From contig CBDBGT010000005.1 of the NCBI GenBank assembly GCA_965205365.1, forward strand, positions 186,001 to 250,000: 64,000 nt of DNA, read 5' to 3'. Position 1 is the first letter of the stretch. Every line of letters begins with the position of its first letter. This DNA comes from JALZUR01 sp965205365. Its GTDB lineage: Bacteria > Bdellovibrionota > Bdellovibrionia > Bdellovibrionales > UBA1609. This document shows, piece after piece, positions 27,032 through 35,123 of the stretch. The translations under genes and the position numbers were made by a program. Below the pieces are notes generated by a model. It made no database searches, was not told the DNA's origin, and saw only the letters and a program-made list of their open reading frames with translations.

Positions 27032-28084
27032 ATGGATTTTATATCATTTAAAGAAAGTATAAAGGAAAGTAAGCTTCATATGCTTTCAGAAAAACCCTTG
27101 TTTTTAAAGGTTTATGAGCCTACATACTTGTTAAAAGCATCAGGAACCGTGAGTGAAGAAGTATATTTACATAGACTCTCGGATATTCAGGTTGCTGTAA
27201 AATCTTTTTTTCAAACCATTCCTTTAACTCAGGATGATCGATGGGGTGTTTGTCTTTCAACAAAGCATGTAGCTGGATTTTCAATTTTAGCTAGATCGTA
27301 TTTCGGGGGCTTAAGGGATCCATATTTTTTCACATGGTCTGTGGATTTAATATGCTCTAAACTTATTAAAAATGAAGTGTCTATTTTATCTTTGGTTTCC
27401 ACACAAGTCTTTGATTTAGTTTTTAAAGGAGTAAAAGCACCTAAAAACTTAAAGTATGTTTTTGTTGGAGGCTCTCATATATCAAAGAAGCTTTTTCAAA
27501 AAGCAAAAGACTTAGGGTGGCCTCTTATAGGGTGCTATGGGTCAACAGAAACTTTTGCACAGATGTCTTATTCAGTTGATGGGGTAAATTTAAAAGCTTT
27601 TTCTGGATGGGAGGTTTTTTTAAGTGCTCGTGGTGAAATTATTCTTAAAGGTCCTGGTTTATATTGGGCAAAACTTAAAGGAGAATCAGAATGGATACTC
27701 AGAGATCAAGGCGCTTTTTATACAGGAGATCTGGGAGAATTGAGTAAGGATGGTTTTAAAATTTTAGGTAAAATCACAGAGAAAGTTAAAATTAAAGGAA
27801 GTTATTTTGATTTTAGTAAGTTTAAAGAAAGTTTTTCTGTAAAACTTTTAGAATTTGGGTTGAGTAGTCGACAACTTTTTCCCGTTTTATTAGAGGAAGA
27901 AAGAAATGGTGTGGGGCTATATTTAGTTACAACACAGCCACTGTTTAAATTAAACAAAATATTAGAAAACATTCCTGAGTTTAGGGGCGTTTTTAGATTA
28001 AATTTAAATGTTTTTTCTCAAATAGGAAAGCCTGTTAAATCTAAGCTTGAAGGTGAGCTTTTAAGGACTGTCGTATCTTTGTAG
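27032..28084 (+). CDS. menE: o-succinylbenzoate-CoA ligase, reduced form
   Basis: 350 residues, about 100 shorter than typical MenE. Adenylate-forming motifs are present in reduced form: ASGTVSEE replaces TSGTTGKPK, then YGSTETF (A5), YTGDLG (A7), GKITEKVKIKG (A8), and a final IGKPVKSKL with the candidate catalytic lysine. The missing part is the N-terminal subdomain around the usual P-loop. It sits 223 bp after menC and belongs by context to the same pathway. Activity is inferred; the weakened P-loop is a concern. Confidence 0.8.
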   Translation: MDFISFKESIKESKLHMLSEKPLFLKVYEPTYLLKASGTVSEEVYLHRLSDIQVAVKSFFQTIPLTQDDRWGVCLSTKHVAGFSILARSYFGGLRDPYFFTWSVDLICSKLIKNEVSILSLVSTQVFDLVFKGVKAPKNLKYVFVGGSHISKKLFQKAKDLGWPLIGCYGSTETFAQMSYSVDGVNLKAFSGWEVFLSARGEIILKGPGLYWAKLKGESEWILRDQGAFYTGDLGELSKDGFKILGKITEKVKIKGSYFDFSKFKESFSVKLLEFGLSSRQLFPVLLEEERNGVGLYLVTTQPLFKLNKILENIPEFRGVFRLNLNVFSQIGKPVKSKLEGELLRTVVSL

Positions 28085-28442
28085 GTATTGGTATTTTTGT
28101 ACGGCTTTTAAGGTCTACAAAAGTATGTGTTACATGAGTAAACACATGACATTTTTTATGAGTGCCTATTTCAAAATGAAATGTTACAGAGCTTTCACTT
28201 AGTTTTTTAACCCAAAAATTTGCAGTGTAATCATTTCCAAAAATTAAGGGGTGGTCATATTGCACAACAGCACCCCTTATTGGAGCCCCTATGGTTTCTA
28301 AAAACCAAGTCTTCCAAGCTATGCCCATGTGAGGAAGCTGCTCTTCTAAACACATGTGATAAATTTCAAAGACAGATCCAAAAAACATAATGCGTGCAGG
28401 ATCACAAAGGTGAAATGGGATTCTCATGTCTTTAGTTAGCAT
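28041..28442 (-). CDS. Hotdog-fold thioesterase, probably DHNA-CoA thioesterase
   Basis: 133 residues. The N-terminal HLCDPARIMFFGSVFEIYH is the 4-hydroxybenzoyl-CoA thioesterase signature, with Asp near residue 14 as the catalytic acid. The product of MenB, DHNA-CoA, needs hydrolysis in this pathway, and the gene is tail to tail with menE, overlapping it by 44 bp. I therefore propose a MenI-like role. A general acyl-CoA thioesterase remains possible. Confidence 0.75.
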   Translation of the reverse strand: MLTKDMRIPFHLCDPARIMFFGSVFEIYHMCLEEQLPHMGIAWKTWFLETIGAPIRGAVVQYDHPLIFGNDYTANFWVKKLSESSVTFHFEIGTHKKCHVFTHVTHTFVDLKSRTKIPIPTKIRQSLKAHLQA

Positions 28443-28630
28443 TTAATGCCTCCGATTAAAGTTATTCTAGAAGGAAGTTAAGTTAGGGGCAAGCTCCATT
28501 GTTTTATTCTAAGAAGTTGTTTGAAAAACCTAAATTCTCTTAATTATGAGATGAATTTTAGAAACATAGGCCATAGTCTTTCTTGATCTTAGTAGTTTTT
28601 GTAGTTTCGTTTACAATTACTAAGCTATAT

Positions 28631-28761
28631 AACCCGAGCTCAGACTTTTCTAAAGACCTAAGTTTTGAATAAATAAAAGATCACCTTAAGCCTTTTGTAA
28701 GATGTAGTTGTTTTTTAATCTGATTTGAAAAAAGGAGCTTGGAAAAGTCCGAGCTCGGGTT
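28631..28761. mobile_element. 131-bp MITE derived from IS982
   Basis: Only the two ends of an IS982-type element remain, with no coding DNA between. The terminal repeats are 20 bp (28631-28650 and 28742-28761) and match except at one position. The interior still shows the left-end leader seen in other relics (gatcaccttaagcctttt). It lies 107 bp upstream of the lipoprotein with the DGR-type tail, and could influence its promoter. The rest of the 28443-28867 gap shows nothing else. Confidence 0.85.
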
Positions 28762-28867
28762 TACTAAAGTCTAAATTCAGATTAAATATTAAAAAACTAT
28801 TTTTTTAATTCATAGGGTTAGATAGAGTATTAGAGTTTATACGATATAAAATAAATGAGGTATTCAT

Positions 28868-29686
28868 ATGAATAAAATCATTCAATTACTATTAATTACA
28901 ACTACCCTATTGAGTTTAGCTGCTTGTGGATCTAGTAGTCCAGATCCTGATTTATGTGTTGGTTCTTCTTGTGGAGCTAGTCAGCCAGATCCTAATCCTA
29001 ATCCAGACCCTGATCCTGATCCAGACCCTGATCCTGATGTATGTCTTGACTCTTCTCCCACCCCAGGAACCGTGTGTAAAGGTGGAGCAATTTATCTTGG
29101 AAGCCTTAGCCCTGGTGCCACTAGTGGAAGTGGAACAGATCACTATATGACCACCCCTGGGGGTTGTGGAGATATTCCATCAGACAATGTTTCAGGAGGT
29201 TCGGGGGAAAACTCTTATGCATTAGATGATTTTACAGTGACTTGTTCTGGTACTGATAGTTTACTTAAAAGTTGGAATAATGATTCGAGTAATTGGTATG
29301 ATATTCCAGGATTACAAAACTACACATCAACTACTGGAACTGGTCATGGTGAAATTAATAAAGATGCAAATTACGGTTCAGCGAATACAGATGCAATTGT
29401 TGCCATAACTTCACCGGATCAAGGGGGTTATCACCCAGCAGCAAGGTACTGTGATAAGCTTGTTTATGGTGGTTATGATGATTGGCATTTACCTAATCGT
29501 TATGAGCTTAATTTAATGTACACAAATCGCTCTGCTATTCCAGGTTTAGATCAAAGTGGTATTTATTATTGGTCGTCTACGGAGTATCATCAAACCGCTG
29601 CGTGGATGCAGCAGTTTGATGGTGGCTTTCAGCAGGAATTTTTTAAGAGCACTTTTCGGTTTGTTCGTTGCGTGCGGCGGTTTTGA
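28868..29686 (+). CDS. Lipoprotein with Lcl-type C-terminal domain; probable second DGR target
   Basis: 272 residues behind atgagg. Lipobox LAAC (Cys20), then a Cys-containing (Asp-Pro)n linker, residues 40-57, coded by short tandem repeats. From about residue 59 to the end, the protein is closely related to the C-terminus of the giant protein at 61041: CKGGAIYLGSLSPGATSG, DDWHLPNRYELNLMYTNRSA, YYWSSTE and the ending VRCVRRF. This is the Lcl/DUF1566 fold, whose exposed C-terminal loop is the diversified face of DGR targets. The last 38 residues are the variable part. The protein is probably displayed on the outer membrane as a ligand-binding receptor. The 3' hairpin at 29718-29757 is shared with the main target. 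Confidence 0.88.
   Translation: MNKIIQLLLITTTLLSLAACGSSSPDPDLCVGSSCGASQPDPNPNPDPDPDPDPDPDVCLDSSPTPGTVCKGGAIYLGSLSPGATSGSGTDHYMTTPGGCGDIPSDNVSGGSGENSYALDDFTVTCSGTDSLLKSWNNDSSNWYDIPGLQNYTSTTGTGHGEINKDANYGSANTDAIVAITSPDQGGYHPAARYCDKLVYGGYDDWHLPNRYELNLMYTNRSAIPGLDQSGIYYWSSTEYHQTAAWMQQFDGGFQQEFFKSTFRFVRCVRRF
29569..29678 (+). repeat. VR-like 3' segment (candidate second variable repeat)
   Basis: 110 bp that align without gaps to the TR read on its coding strand. I count 32 differences, 20 at template adenines. All 12 AAY codons of TR encode another residue here (e.g. Tyr, His, Gln, Thr, Ala). Twelve differences are at non-A positions, mostly within the same codons. The repeat was therefore probably not written from the present TR alone. 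Confidence 0.7.
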
Positions 29687-29717
29687 GGCTTAAAAGGGTT
29701 CATGAGCTCTTTAGTTC

Positions 29718-29757
29718 TTTTATCTTAAGGAGAGGCTTAAGCCTCCTTAAGATAAAA
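29718..29757 (+). other. Hairpin after the second target gene
   Basis: An imperfect inverted repeat about 30 bp after the stop codon: ttttatcttaagg facing ccttaagataaaa, with a short inner stem. The same sequence context occurs after the main target gene at 60963-61001. In known DGRs, a hairpin after VR directs mutagenic homing. It could also act as a terminator. Confidence 0.7.
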
Positions 29758-29787
29758 TTATTTAATTTTAGAGACACCCTTTAAGTA

Positions 29788-30306
29788 ACCTCAGTTTAGA
29801 CTTTTTTCTGAATAAATGAAAAATCACCTCCAACAATGGAATGGTTTTTTGGTTTTAAAGTTCACATCATTATTTCTCATAAAGGAAAGCTTTTAAGTTT
29901 TACTATAACCCCAGGAAGCGTCCATAATATAAAGTTTTTAGAGGATTTAGTTGAAAATCTTTTTGAAAAGTTATTTGGAGATAAAGGTTATATCTTTTAA
30001 AAGTTATTTGAAAAATTCATGGTCAGAAGGGTTTAGATTATAACAAATCTTAAATCCAATATGAAAAATAAATTTATTCCTCTCTTTTATAAGCTGCTTC
30101 TAAGGAAAAGATATATTGTTGACACTGTTTTTAGTATTTTAAAGGAAGAGTTTCACATTGAACACTCAAGACACCGAAGCCTTAAAAAACTTTATAGTGA
30201 ATCTTTTGTCAGCATTAACTGGGTATTGCCTGGGCACTTTTAAACCGGTAATACGTGTCATGAAAATAGAATGTTAAACTAGATTTAAAAAGTCCGAATT
30301 CGGGTT
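29788..30306 (+). mobile_element. IS982-family relic
   Basis: Terminal ends at about 29788 (aacctcagtttagac, degraded) and 30287-30306 (aaaaagtccgaattcgggtt). Between them are pieces of transposase: WFFGFKVHI at about 29846, then KNKF..LF.KLLLRKRYIVDTVF from 30061. It stops early, carries frame disruptions and lacks the N-terminus. Its right part is copied at 31624-31897 by the tandem duplication. Confidence 0.85.
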
Positions 30307-30442
30307 GATAAAAGTCCACTCTATTGCTTAAGGGTTTTTTAATTTTTTAGTCTAGGTTAAGTACTCTTGTGCAGTAACGTTATGGAATATAGTTTTTCTG
30401 AATCGTTTTAATGCAATGGGTGAAACATAAATTTATAAAATT

Positions 30443-30465
30443 AAGCCCTTTAAGATAAAGGGCTT
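30443..30465 (-). terminator. Rho-independent terminator-like stem-loop of the first lipoprotein copy
   Basis: Nine-base stem aagcccttt/aaagggctt around a 5-base loop, 26 bp after the stop of the minus-strand lipoprotein. On the transcript side it is followed by aatttt, a short U-run. Confidence 0.65.
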
Positions 30466-30490
30466 GCTGTTTTTAAACATCATACTTTTT

Positions 30491-31311
30491 TTAGAATTCT
30501 CTATCTGGATGAAGTGTAGGCGTGAGTCTATTTGTATTTGGAACTGTTGTTGGATTATTAATAAATCTACGAAAGAAAGGCTCCAAGCTAGAATTAGGAT
30601 TTAATAATCTTCCAATAGAATCAAAATAACTACGATAACGAGAACCATAAGAAGCATCGCCATAGTTACCACTATGAAGATAAAGTACACCGTTACCATC
30701 AATATGAAATGCTACAGGATATGCAACTCCTACTACATGATCAAAGTGTGTTTCATCACCACTGGTGTAAAATTTCCTATCAGTGTTAATTACATAACGT
30801 GCAGTATAATAAGAGGTATTATTGCCAAAGCCTGGTGTAGCAATAGAGATATCGCCCTGAGTATATGGTAGACTGTTATCGTTACAATATTTTGATCCCT
30901 CAGTAGTTCGATCTGTACATGCAATGTCTGAGTAACAAACTACAACTTGCTTTCTAGATTTGATCTGGTTGATTGTTTCAAATTTTAAAATACGTTTAAC
31001 ACTTTGGCTACCATATATAGTGCCTTCCAAACAATCCGACTCATAATAGCCATCGGGAAGGTTAACAGTTGATTGATTTAAGCTGTCTTGGCTTTGAGGG
31101 TTTAATGTATTTGAGGAGTCACCTAGGAGACTATCTGCCCCCCCCCTTGAGGGTTTGATCTGTCTGATCCACTTGAATCACCTAATAAAGTGTCTGACTT
31201 ATCTAAACTTGTTAATGTACGTTTCCCTTGAGAAGAGTGTTCAACATTCTGACAAGCTGTAAAACTAAATAATAAACATACTGGTAATATAGATTTTGAT
31301 TTCATGTTCAT
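30491..31311 (-). pseudogene. Lipoprotein, copy 1, frame broken at a G9 tract (candidate phase-variable gene)
   Basis: ATG at 31311 behind aggag. Lipobox FTAC gives Cys20. The first frame reads to residue 62 and stops soon after a run of nine G (31138-31146 on + as C). Adding one G (or removing two) joins it in frame to the 179-residue remainder, which begins before 31030. The joined product would be about 273 residues. The join is convincing because SDTLLGDSS before the tract is echoed by ADSLLGDSS after it. The C-terminal part (YPVAFHIDGNG, FRRFINNP) is of unknown family. I would expect a surface lipoprotein. The present state is OFF, unless the tract length is an assembly error. Confidence 0.75.
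31138..31146 (-). repeat. Poly-G(9) tract in coding region, copy 1
   Basis: Nine C on the + strand, nine G in the coding strand. Slippage of such a run is the usual basis of phase variation. Nine breaks the frame; ten or seven restores it. Confidence 0.8.
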
Positions 31312-31623
31312 TTTATTCTCCTTTGTTTTTTTTGGTTATAACTTACATATCGGTTAAAACTTAGTTAACTTTAGGACAAAAGTCTTAAAAATTTCTCAAC
31401 TCAAAATAACAAAGGTTTCAGGTTTTTAAAGTGTTGCACTCTGTTGCTCTTTGTCTTAGATCAAGACAATTTTAAGGTTATTCTTTTTTTAAAGCAGTTT
31501 TTTAAAACATTAAAAAAACTAAATTTGTCATTTTTAAGTGTTCTTTTTGATGTTAATTTTATATGAATTTTTATGAATAGATACTGGAGAATGACTTTTA
31601 GACAGATGCTAATTTCGCAAAGA
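31312..31623. other. Upstream region of lipoprotein copy 1
   Basis: About 310 bp with no gene. It is nearly identical to 32967-33247 upstream of copy 2. The conserved block (about 31320-31585) must contain the shared promoter. Confidence 0.5.
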
Positions 31624-31897
31624 GTCTATTACAATAAATCTTAAATCTAATATGAAAAATAAATTTATTTCTCTTTTTTGTAAGCTGCTTCTAAGGAAAA
31701 GATATATTGTTGACACTGTTTTTAGTATTTTAAAGGAAGAGTTTCACATTGAACACTCAAGACACCGAAGCCTTAAAAAACTTTATAGTGAATCTTTTGT
31801 CAGCATTAACTGGGTATTGCCTGGGCACTTTTAAACCGGTAATACGTGTCATGAAAATAGAATGTTAAACTAGATTTAAAAAGTCCGAATTCGGGTT
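31624..31897 (+). mobile_element. IS982-family relic, duplicated right part
   Basis: Same transposase C-terminal fragment as in unit 1 (start of the open frame at 31652), ending in aaaaagtccgaattcgggtt at 31878-31897. The left half is absent because it lies at the duplication junction. Confidence 0.8.
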
Positions 31898-32040
31898 GAT
31901 AAAAGTCCACTCTATTGCTTAAGGGTTTTTTAATTTTTTAGTCTAGGTTAAGTACTCATGACATCACAGAAGATAGTCTTCTTAAATTTTTTTAACAATC
32001 ACTATTCTAATATAATAGGTGAAATGTAAATTTATAAAGC

Positions 32041-32065
32041 TAGGCCCTTTAAAATAAAGGGCCTA
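32041..32065 (-). terminator. Terminator-like stem-loop of the second lipoprotein copy
   Basis: Perfect ten-base stem taggcccttt/aaagggccta with a 5-base loop, 42 bp after the stop of copy 2. It is at the same relative place as the stem of copy 1, but the sequence has compensatory changes, which supports selection for the fold. Confidence 0.7.
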
Positions 32066-32106
32066 TTACTTTTAAATCTACCATACTTTTTTAAAGATGA
32101 TTTTTT

Positions 32107-32966
32107 CTAAAACTCTCTAGCTGGATAACTTGTAGGTGTATATTTTTGTACAAATGGATTTGCTATTGGATTATTAATAAATCCACGAAAAAGAGGCTCA
32201 AAATTAATATTATAATTGGAGATTTCTCCATTATAATCTATAAAATTAAAAATCTGAGATCTAAAATAAGAGTCCGTAAGGTCATTAGCATAAATATAAA
32301 GTGCACCATCACTATCAATATGAAATGCCACAGGGTATGTTGCATGTTCAAGGGTATAAGGCCCTGGTCCACGGGTGTGAGTTACAGTAGTAGTAGGACT
32401 TCCATCACTTTTAGGGACAGCCTCAGTTATATAACTTCGAGTATAATAGGAGGTATTATTACCAAAGTCTAGTGTAGCAATAGAGATATTGCCTTCAATA
32501 AATAAATTTCCATTATTATTATCGTCACAAAACTTTCCTTCAGTATGTATATTCATACATGAAGTGTCTAAAAAACAAACCATTTCAGATCTGCTGTATT
32601 TGATCTGATTGATTGTGTAATATTTTAAAATAGTTCTGACACTTTTACTTTGGCTAAAATCATCATCATTATCTTGCAGTCTGCTACAACTCGACTCATA
32701 ATAGCCATCGGGAAGGTTAACAGTTGATTGATTTAAGCTGTCTTGGCTTTGAGGGTTTAATGTATTTGAGGAGTCACCTAGGAGACTATCTGCCCCCCCC
32801 CTTGAGGGTTTGATCTGTCTGATCCACTTGAATCACCTAATAAAGTGTCTGACTTATCTAAACTTGTTAATGTACGTTTCCCTTGAGAAGAGTGTTCAAC
32901 ATTCTGACAAGCTGTAAAACTAAATAATAAACATACTGGTAATATAGATTTTGATTTCATATTCAT
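32107..32966 (-). pseudogene. Lipoprotein, copy 2, frame broken at a G9 tract (candidate phase-variable gene)
   Basis: Paralogue of the 30491-31311 gene. The first 62 residues are identical, with the same lipobox and the same nine-G break (32793-32801). Restoring the frame gives about 287 residues through YYESSCSRLQDNDDD to the end YPAREF. The C-terminal half differs clearly from copy 1 but keeps ISIAT.. FGNNTSYYT, YPVAFHID and INNP. Cys residues are conserved in the post-tract part. Two copies with divergent C-termini and switchable starts resemble an antigenic-variation pair. Confidence 0.75.
32793..32801 (-). repeat. Poly-G(9) tract in coding region, copy 2
   Basis: Same tract and same length as in copy 1, with identical flanks. 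Confidence 0.8.
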
Positions 32967-33456
32967 TTTATTCTCCTTTGTTTTTTTTTGGTTACAACTT
33001 ACATATCGATTAAAACTTAGTTAACTTTAGGACAAAAGTCTTAAAAATTTCTCAACTCAAAATAACAAAGGTTTCAGGTTTTTAAAGTGTTGCACTCTGT
33101 TGCTCTTTGTCTTAGATCAAGACAATTTTAAGTTTATTCTTTTTTTAAAGCAGTTTTTTAAAACATTAAAAAAAACTAAATTTATTGTTTCTTAAAGTAT
33201 TTTTTTAATATTGGTTTTGTATGAATTTTTATGAATAGATACTGGATAAAGAAAGGGCTTAAAGGTCACAGATTAGTTTACTAAGGCACTTTTGCAGAGT
33301 ACACTAAGTTAAGATTGAAGAAATTTATTTTAAACCCCTTTTTTACAAGTTTTTAATACTAAAGCCTTTTATTTAAAAGGATTTTATGTGGAGCAACATT
33401 GAATTTTACAATTAAACCACATTGACTTAGAAATAAGGTGCCTGTTTAGTGAATTT

Positions 33457-34383
33457 ATGATTTTAGATCAAAATTTAGTGCCCAATGATATTCCTCCTTA
33501 TTTAAAAAAAATGAAGGAAATGTATGAGGACTTGTTTTCAGGTGGTAAAGGGTATAGGGGGGCCTTGGTCTTTTCTATTTCTAAGGATTTGGGTTTAGCT
33601 AAAGAAAAAGCCTCGTTGTTATCAACATGTATTGAATACATTCATAATTCGTCCTTATTACATGATGATTTTTTAGATGATGCAAAGCTTAGAAGAGGAA
33701 AAACTACGGCTTGGAAAAAATACGGTGGAGGGCCTGCTGTTTTAGGTGGTGACTATCTTTTAGCAAAAGTTATTAAAAACTTATGTGCTCATAACTCTAT
33801 TAAACTCATAGATTATACAAGTGGTGTGATTCTGGCTTTAGTTGAGGGGGAGTGGCTACAAGACGCTTGTCATAATAGAGGTGATGTGAGTAAAGAAGAA
33901 ATGTCTCAGATCCATGCTTTAAAAACTTCTGCACTATTTTCCTGGTGTTTTAAAGCACCAGCTCTTTTAATGGACGAGTCTTTGTCTAAAGAGGATTTGT
34001 ATGGGTTTCATAGGACAGGGGAAGTTTTAGGGGCGTTGCTCCAAAGAAGTGATGACTTGTTAGACTATAATATTAGAAATAGCGAAGGTAAGGCTTACTT
34101 TAAAGATCTTCCATCAGGGTATTTTAATCTTTTTACAATTTATCTTTTAAAAGATTTTAGCGTAGATGAGAAAATAAAAGCCTTTCGTTGTAAGAGCCTA
34201 GAGAGTTTTATTAAAACATTTGATATTAATATCAATGACGCACTTAAGGGTTTTGATGAAGAAAGTGAAGCTATGGTGGTAGAAACCATGAGTCTTATTG
34301 ATGAGAATAAATTTTTTTCAAAAAATTTTAAACAAGATCTAAAAGATGTAACATATAAGATTTATTGGAGATCTGGGTTTTGA
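33457..34383 (+). CDS. Trans-polyprenyl diphosphate synthase
   Basis: 308 residues. First aspartate-rich motif HDDFLDDAKLRRGKTTAW (Asp near 69-73), second motif QRSDDLLDY near residue 198, and the GGDYLLAK stretch. It elongates isoprenyl diphosphates; with a menaquinone cluster nearby it most likely makes the menaquinone side chain. Chain length cannot be read with certainty. ATG at 33457. The stop overlaps the next frame by 19 bp. Confidence 0.85.
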   Translation: MILDQNLVPNDIPPYLKKMKEMYEDLFSGGKGYRGALVFSISKDLGLAKEKASLLSTCIEYIHNSSLLHDDFLDDAKLRRGKTTAWKKYGGGPAVLGGDYLLAKVIKNLCAHNSIKLIDYTSGVILALVEGEWLQDACHNRGDVSKEEMSQIHALKTSALFSWCFKAPALLMDESLSKEDLYGFHRTGEVLGALLQRSDDLLDYNIRNSEGKAYFKDLPSGYFNLFTIYLLKDFSVDEKIKAFRCKSLESFIKTFDININDALKGFDEESEAMVVETMSLIDENKFFSKNFKQDLKDVTYKIYWRSGF

Positions 34384-35123
34384 GTTTAATTTTAGATGAT
34401 TCATTAAAAACTTATAAGCACAGGGAAAATTTAAAGAAACAAATTAAAGAATCTAAATATATTTCTAAGGTAGAGGCTAAGACGACTTTGTCGTATAAAG
34501 ATGGGCTCTTTAAAGTTAACTCTAGTGTTTTTCCTGGAGTTTATTGTAATTTTTTAAGCGAAAGATTTTTAAAAGAAGTAAGGCAAAGTTTTAGTAGATC
34601 TGAAGGGGTGTATTCTTTTTTAAAACCTTTGGCTAGAAATAAAAAGATTAAAATTTGTGATTTAACTGTAGGAATGGGAAAAGATTTATTTAAGTTTATT
34701 TTGGCAGGACATGAAGTTGTAGGTTATGAGAGAAATCCTATTTTTTATCATTTGGTTTTAAATGGAATTGAGAGGTTTAAAGCTTTTGAAAAATTAGAAG
34801 AGTTAGAGAGATTTTTTAAGGTTAAAGAGTTTAAAGTAGATGTGAGGTTTGGTGATGCTGTGCCAGAGGTGGAAAAATATGATTTAGCGTATTTTGATCC
34901 AATGTTTTCAGATGTTTCTAAGAAAGCAGCCCCTAAAAAAAATATGCAAGCATTAAAAGCTTTAGTGAAAGCTTCAGAGAAAAAAGATAAACTTAAGACA
35001 CTAAAACTTTGGAAAAAACATTCAAAATATTTAGTTTATAAGTGTTCAAGAAAAGCAAAAGACTTTCCAATGAGAGTGCTTAAAGAGATTAAGGGCAAAG
35101 GTTTTTCTTACCTAGTTCTATGA
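34365..35123 (+). CDS. rsmJ: RsmJ-like 16S rRNA methyltransferase
   Basis: 252 residues, TTG start (a later TTG at about 34380 is possible). SAM motif CDLTVGMGKDLFKFI near residue 107. Substrate motif YFDPMFSDVSKKAAPKKNMQ is the DPMF.....K.A..KK.M of the RsmJ family, which methylates G1516 of 16S rRNA. It overlaps the previous gene by 19 bp and the MFS gene by four bases (ATGA), indicating a transcript of three. The family is well supported; the exact target site is inferred. Confidence 0.75.
   Translation: MEIWVLSLILDDSLKTYKHRENLKKQIKESKYISKVEAKTTLSYKDGLFKVNSSVFPGVYCNFLSERFLKEVRQSFSRSEGVYSFLKPLARNKKIKICDLTVGMGKDLFKFILAGHEVVGYERNPIFYHLVLNGIERFKAFEKLEELERFFKVKEFKVDVRFGDAVPEVEKYDLAYFDPMFSDVSKKAAPKKNMQALKALVKASEKKDKLKTLKLWKKHSKYLVYKCSRKAKDFPMRVLKEIKGKGFSYLVL

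Larger units (their letters stand above)
30030..33247. repeat. Tandem duplication, about 1.6 kb period, two units
   Basis: Unit 1 (about 30030-31590) and unit 2 (about 31621-33247) each contain an IS982 transposase C-terminal relic with its right end, a terminator, the G9 lipoprotein gene and its upstream region. Matching points (30306 and 31897; 30061 and 31652) are 1591 bp apart. The N-terminal coding regions and upstream DNA are almost identical. The C-terminal halves of the genes have diverged, so the duplication is not brand new or the C-termini are under diversifying selection. Confidence 0.85.

Noticed and set aside
28952..29143. Minus-strand frame rich in Arg/Ile repeats
   Set aside because: Shadow of the Asp-Pro linker repeats of the lipoprotein on the + strand.
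29569..29678. Claim that this tail was written by the present TR
   Set aside because: Twelve of 32 differences are at non-adenine positions, so the strict adenine rule fails. Kept only as a related or former target.
29718..29757. Hairpin as nothing more than a terminator
   Set aside because: Shared sequence and position with the hairpin after the main VR favour a DGR role. A terminator role is not excluded.
30491..31030. The 179-codon frame as a complete protein with its own start
   Set aside because: It begins with TTG, has no signal peptide and continues upstream in frame to the G tract; it is the C-terminal part of the lipoprotein.
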